Origin: RAM1 sp943372515
Lineage (GTDB): Bacteria; Pseudomonadota; Gammaproteobacteria; Burkholderiales; Burkholderiaceae_C
Reading direction: 5' to 3'
Assembly (NCBI GenBank): GCA_943372515.1
Contig: CALRYY010000001.1
Location: 95,972-159,971 of the forward strand
Length of the DNA: 64,000 bases
Below the pieces are notes generated by a model. The model made no database searches and was not told the DNA's origin. It saw only the letters and a list, made by a program, of their open reading frames with translations. The position numbers and the translations under genes were made by a program. This document shows, piece after piece, positions 61,004 through 64,000 of this stretch; within the stretch, counting starts at the first letter, position 1, and every line of letters begins with the position of its first letter.

Positions 61004-61363
61004 ATGCCTCGCGTCAAACGTGGTGTAACAGCCCGCGCCCGTCACAAAAAAGTTTTGGCCCTGGCCAAAGGTTTCCGCGGCCGCCGCGGCAATGTATTCC
61101 GGATCGCCAAAGAAGCGGTGATGAAGGCTGGGCAATATGCCTACCGTGACCGCCGTACCAAGAAGCGCGTCTTCCGTCAGCTCTGGATTGCCCGTATCAA
61201 CGCGGCAGCCCGTGAACTGGGCCTGACCTACAGCCAGTTCGCCAACGGCATCCGCAAGGCCGGCATCGAGATCGACCGCAAGGTACTCGCTGACATCGCC
61301 GTGCACGACAAGGCCGCTTTTGCCGGCATCGTGGAGCAAGTCAAGGCCAAGCTGGCTGCTTGA
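61004..61363 (+). CDS. rplT: Large ribosomal subunit protein L20 (bL20)
   Basis: A 119-residue L20: MPRVKRGVTARARHKKVLAL, FRGRRGNVFRIAKEAVMKAG, WIARINAAARELGLTYSQF and EIDRKVLADIAVHDKAAF. L20 is an early 50S assembly protein that binds 23S rRNA and, in many bacteria, its own mRNA leader. GGAG precedes the start. Confidence 0.97.
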   Translation: MPRVKRGVTARARHKKVLALAKGFRGRRGNVFRIAKEAVMKAGQYAYRDRRTKKRVFRQLWIARINAAARELGLTYSQFANGIRKAGIEIDRKVLADIAVHDKAAFAGIVEQVKAKLAA

Positions 61364-61410
61364 TTTTCACGGGGGCTGCCGTCTTTGCTGACGGTGGCTT
61401 GCGCATCAGA

Positions 61411-61448
61411 AACAAGGGCTAGCGCTTGAAAAGGCACTAGCCCTTGTT
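61411..61448 (+). terminator. Long hairpin between rplT and pheS
   Basis: AACAAGGGCTAG (61411-61422) and CTAGCCCTTGTT (61437-61448) form a perfect 12-base-pair stem with a 14-base loop, ending with the T-rich TTGTTCATTT. It can end the rplT transcript or attenuate pheS. No Phe-rich leader ORF is visible, unlike enteric pheM. Confidence 0.6.
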
Positions 61449-61464
61449 CATTTGAAGAGTCTTT

Positions 61465-62520
61465 ATGAACGAGCTGGATTCCATTGTCGACAGCGCGCGC
61501 AGCGCATTTGCCGCGGCGCTCACGCCCGCGGAGCTTGAGAACGCCAAGGCGCAGTTCACGGGCAAGACCGGCCGCATCACCGAGTTGATGAAGGGTATGG
61601 CCGCCCTGAGCGTGGAAGAGAAGAAAACACGCGGTGCTGCCATCAACGCGGCCAAGCAGGCCATCGAGGCCGCGCTGAATGCTCGGCGGCAAGCCCTGGC
61701 TGATACCGAGCTTGAAAGCCAGCTCAAGGCCGAATCCCTGGACGTGACGCTGCCTGGCCGCGTGCGCGAGCCCGGCGGCCTGCACCCTGTCAGCCTGACG
61801 CTGGAGCGCATTGAGCAAATCTTTGCGAGCATGGGTTTTGACGTGGCCGACGGCCCCGAGATCGAGTCCGACTGGCATAGCTTCACGTCGCTGAACAACC
61901 CGCCCAACCACCCGGCGCGCTCCATGCAAGACACGTTTTACGTGGACATCCAGGGAGACGATGGCATTGCCTACAATCTGCGCCCGCATACGAGCCCGAT
62001 GCAGGTGCGCTACGCCCACCAGCACATCAAGAAATACGCGCAGGCGGTCAAGGACGGCAAAGCGATGCCAGAGATTCGCGTGATCGCGCCGGGCCGCACC
62101 TACCGCGTGGACAGCGATGCCACCCATTCACCCATGTTCCATCAATGCGAAGGTCTTTGGCTGGGCGAAAACGTCAGCTTCAAAGACCTGAAGGTCGTGT
62201 TCACCGACTTCTGCCGGACGTTCTTTGAAAGCGACGACCTGGCCTTGCGTTTCCGGCCGAGCTTTTTTCCGTTCACCGAGCCCAGCGCCGAGATTGATAT
62301 CCAGTTCCAGAGCGGCCCGCTGGCCGGCCGCTGGCTGGAGGTGGCGGGTTCAGGCCAGGTCCACCCGGCCGTCGTACGCAACATGGGGCTCGACCCCGAG
62401 AAGTACATCGGCTTTGCCTTCGGCATGGGCCCGGACCGGCTCACGATGCTGCGCTATGGCGTGAATGACCTGCGCCTCTTCTTTGACGGCGACATCCGCT
62501 TCCTGCGCCAGTTCCGCTAA
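61465..62520 (+). CDS. pheS: Phenylalanyl-tRNA synthetase alpha subunit
   Basis: A 351-residue class II synthetase subunit. The N-terminal coiled-coil (about 1-85) binds tRNA; the core has DGPEIESDWHSFTSLNNPPNHPARSMQDTFYV, HTSPMQVRYA, GRTYRVDSDATHSPMFHQCEGLWLG, and GFAFGMGPDRLTMLRYGV (motif 3). It forms the alpha2-beta2 enzyme with PheT. GAAGAG precedes the ATG. Confidence 0.97.
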   Translation: MNELDSIVDSARSAFAAALTPAELENAKAQFTGKTGRITELMKGMAALSVEEKKTRGAAINAAKQAIEAALNARRQALADTELESQLKAESLDVTLPGRVREPGGLHPVSLTLERIEQIFASMGFDVADGPEIESDWHSFTSLNNPPNHPARSMQDTFYVDIQGDDGIAYNLRPHTSPMQVRYAHQHIKKYAQAVKDGKAMPEIRVIAPGRTYRVDSDATHSPMFHQCEGLWLGENVSFKDLKVVFTDFCRTFFESDDLALRFRPSFFPFTEPSAEIDIQFQSGPLAGRWLEVAGSGQVHPAVVRNMGLDPEKYIGFAFGMGPDRLTMLRYGVNDLRLFFDGDIRFLRQFR

Positions 62521-62541
62521 CCCCATCACGCCGCCAACAAC

Positions 62542-64000
62542 ATGCAATTCCCCGAGTCCTGGTTGCGCGAATTCTGCAACCCGCCGCTGACCACCGCCCA
62601 ACTGGCCGAGACCCTGACCATGGGCGGGCTGGAAGTCGAAGACATGCATTCCGTCGCGCCGCCGTTCACGAAGATCGTGGTCGGCGAAATCCGCGAAGCA
62701 GTGCAGCACCCGAACGCCGATCGCCTGCGCGTGTGCCAGGTGGACGTAGGGCAGGGCGCGTTGCTCAACATCGTTTGCGGTGCACCCAATGCCCGTATCG
62801 GCATCAAGGTGCCATGCGCATTGGTGGGGGCCGAGTTGCCGCCCGGCGATGACGGCAAACCGTTCGTGATCAAACTAGGCAAGCTGCGCGGCGTTGAAAG
62901 CCAGGGCATGCTGTGCTCGGCGCGCGAGCTGCAGCTCAGCGACGACCATGGTGGCCTGCTGGAGCTGGCTGCCGATGCGCCCCTGGGCACCAATGTGCGC
63001 GATGTGCTGAAGCTGGATGACACCGTCTTCACGCTCAAGCTCACGCCCAACCTGGCGCATGCGCTGAGCGTGTACGGTGTGGCACGCGAACTGTCCGCGC
63101 TGACGGGCTCGCCGTTGCTGCAGCCGCAGATCAGGCCGGTACCGGCAACACACGACGCCAGGCTCGCGGTAAAAATCAGCGCGCCGGACTTGTGCGGCCG
63201 CTTCTCGGGCCGCGTGGTGCGCAACGTCAATACCAAAGCCACCACACCGCAGTGGATGGTCGATCGCCTGGCCCGCTGTGGCCAGCGCAGCGTGACGGCA
63301 CTGGTGGACATCTCCAACTACGTGATGTTCGAGCTGGGCCGCCCATCGCATATTTTTGATCTGGACAAGATTCATGGCGCGCTGGATGTGCGCTGGGGCA
63401 AGGCTGGCGAACAGCTCAAGCTGCTCAACGGCAACACCGTGACGGTAGACGAAGCTGTGGGTGTGATTGCCGATGACCAGCAGGTTGAGTCGCTGGCCGG
63501 CATCATGGGCGGCGATTCCACCGCTGTGTCTGACGACACCCGCAATGTCTATGTTGAGGCGGCTTTCTGGTGGCCGCAGGCCATCCAGGGGCGTTCGCGC
63601 CGCTTCAACTTTTCCACCGACGCCGGCCACCGCTTCGAGCGCGGCGTAGACCCGAGCCAGACGGTCGAACATATCGAGCACATCACCCGGCTGATCCTGG
63701 ACATTTGCGGTGGTGAAGCGGGCCCCATGGATGACCAGACCGCGAGCCTGCCCGAACGCAAGCCTGTGAGCCTGCGCGTAGCGCGCGCGGCCAAGGTGAT
63801 CGGCATGCCGCTGGACGAAGCGCAGTGCACAGACGCGCTGAAGCGGCTCGGGCTGCCAGTCAGCGCCGCTGCCGGTGTGCTGACGGTGACCCCGCCGCCG
63901 TACCGCTTCGACCTGACGATCGAAGAAGACCTGATCGAAGAAGTGGTGCGCATCATCGGCTACAGCCAGCTGCCCACCACCCCGCCGTTGGCGCCCCCCC
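62542..64000 (+). CDS. pheT: Phenylalanyl-tRNA synthetase beta subunit, 3'-truncated by window edge
   Basis: The first 486 residues of PheT. MQFPESWLREFCNPPLTTAQ opens the protein, the EMAP-type tRNA-binding domain follows (about 40-150, GVESQGMLCSARELQLSDD), then the B3/B4 editing domain (VDISNYVMFELGRPSHIFDLDKI, FNFSTDAGHRFERGVDPSQT) and the start of B5 (LRVARAAKVIG, EEDLIEEVVRIIGY). The frame is open to the last base; about 300 residues lie beyond the window. Confidence 0.96.
   Translation, partial: MQFPESWLREFCNPPLTTAQLAETLTMGGLEVEDMHSVAPPFTKIVVGEIREAVQHPNADRLRVCQVDVGQGALLNIVCGAPNARIGIKVPCALVGAELPPGDDGKPFVIKLGKLRGVESQGMLCSARELQLSDDHGGLLELAADAPLGTNVRDVLKLDDTVFTLKLTPNLAHALSVYGVARELSALTGSPLLQPQIRPVPATHDARLAVKISAPDLCGRFSGRVVRNVNTKATTPQWMVDRLARCGQRSVTALVDISNYVMFELGRPSHIFDLDKIHGALDVRWGKAGEQLKLLNGNTVTVDEAVGVIADDQQVESLAGIMGGDSTAVSDDTRNVYVEAAFWWPQAIQGRSRRFNFSTDAGHRFERGVDPSQTVEHIEHITRLILDICGGEAGPMDDQTASLPERKPVSLRVARAAKVIGMPLDEAQCTDALKRLGLPVSAAAGVLTVTPPPYRFDLTIEEDLIEEVVRIIGYSQLPTTPPLAPP

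Noticed and set aside
61364..61464. pheM-type leader peptide for pheST
   Set aside because: No ATG-initiated Phe-rich ORF exists in the gap.

Overview
This is a GC-rich chromosomal window from a betaproteobacterium, most likely Burkholderiales/Comamonadaceae. The reasons are four periplasmic TctC/Bug-type or similar solute receptors, a lysine/alanine-repeat SWIB protein, a CreA lipoprotein, dense gene packing with ATGA overlaps, and the thrS-infC-rpmI-rplT-pheS-pheT order. Both ends are cut inside genes: mobB on the left and pheT on the right. I see no rRNA, tRNA, CRISPR array, prophage or insertion sequence, and no gene-free stretch longer than about 230 bases.

Layout. 1-2.5 kb: molybdenum cofactor genes mobB-moeA-moaD-moaE. 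2.5-5.4 kb: a MarR regulator divergent from a TctC receptor plus FAD monooxygenase pair. 5.4-8.9 kb: a conserved hypothetical gene, clpB and a small membrane protein. 8.9-9.7 kb: a ribbon-helix-helix/PIN toxin-antitoxin pair with a palindromic operator. 9.7-14.2 kb: acyl-CoA synthetase, VOC, DUF1428, MFS exporter and CreA. 14.4-22.5 kb: the complete kdpFABC-kdpDE potassium uptake system, including kdpF (34 aa) and an extra 32-aa membrane ORF. 22.6-24 kb: DUF3297 and a Fic protein. 24-34.6 kb: a complete histidine-utilisation region. hutU-hutH plus a NitT/TauT-type ABC transporter run leftward, and hutC-hutD-hutI-hutG-hutF run rightward, from a shared HutC operator. 34.6-38.8 kb: an AraC/MFS pair, a bactofilin and an orphan protein with an RGS-like C-terminal region.

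38.8-52.4 kb: an 11-gene leftward catabolic operon. It encodes a tripartite tricarboxylate-type transporter (TctA/TctB and two TctC receptors), two TIM-barrel epimerases, an enolase-superfamily enzyme, a Gfo/Idh/MocA dehydrogenase, a DUF993 aldolase-like protein, an SDR and a beta-hydroxyacid dehydrogenase. A TetR regulator lies just upstream, with a divergent ThDP enzyme beyond it. A perfect 8-4-8 inverted repeat in front of the operon and a related half-site in front of the ThDP gene suggest one regulon. The substrate is unknown, probably a carboxylated sugar-like or cyclitol-like compound.

52.4-57.8 kb: SWIB/histone-like protein, two DMT exporters around an Lrp regulator, a GGCT-like protein, isocitrate lyase with an AT-rich, repeat-bearing upstream region, and a zinc-knuckle microprotein. 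57.8-64 kb: the translation cluster. The strongest regulatory signal lies here. A 13-residue peptide with five threonines (57881-57922) is followed by a Rho-independent terminator and mutually exclusive pairings, directly before thrS. This is the architecture of a threonine-responsive transcription attenuator. infC appears to start at ATC, and two near-identical hairpins sit before rpmI, a plausible L20 autoregulation site.
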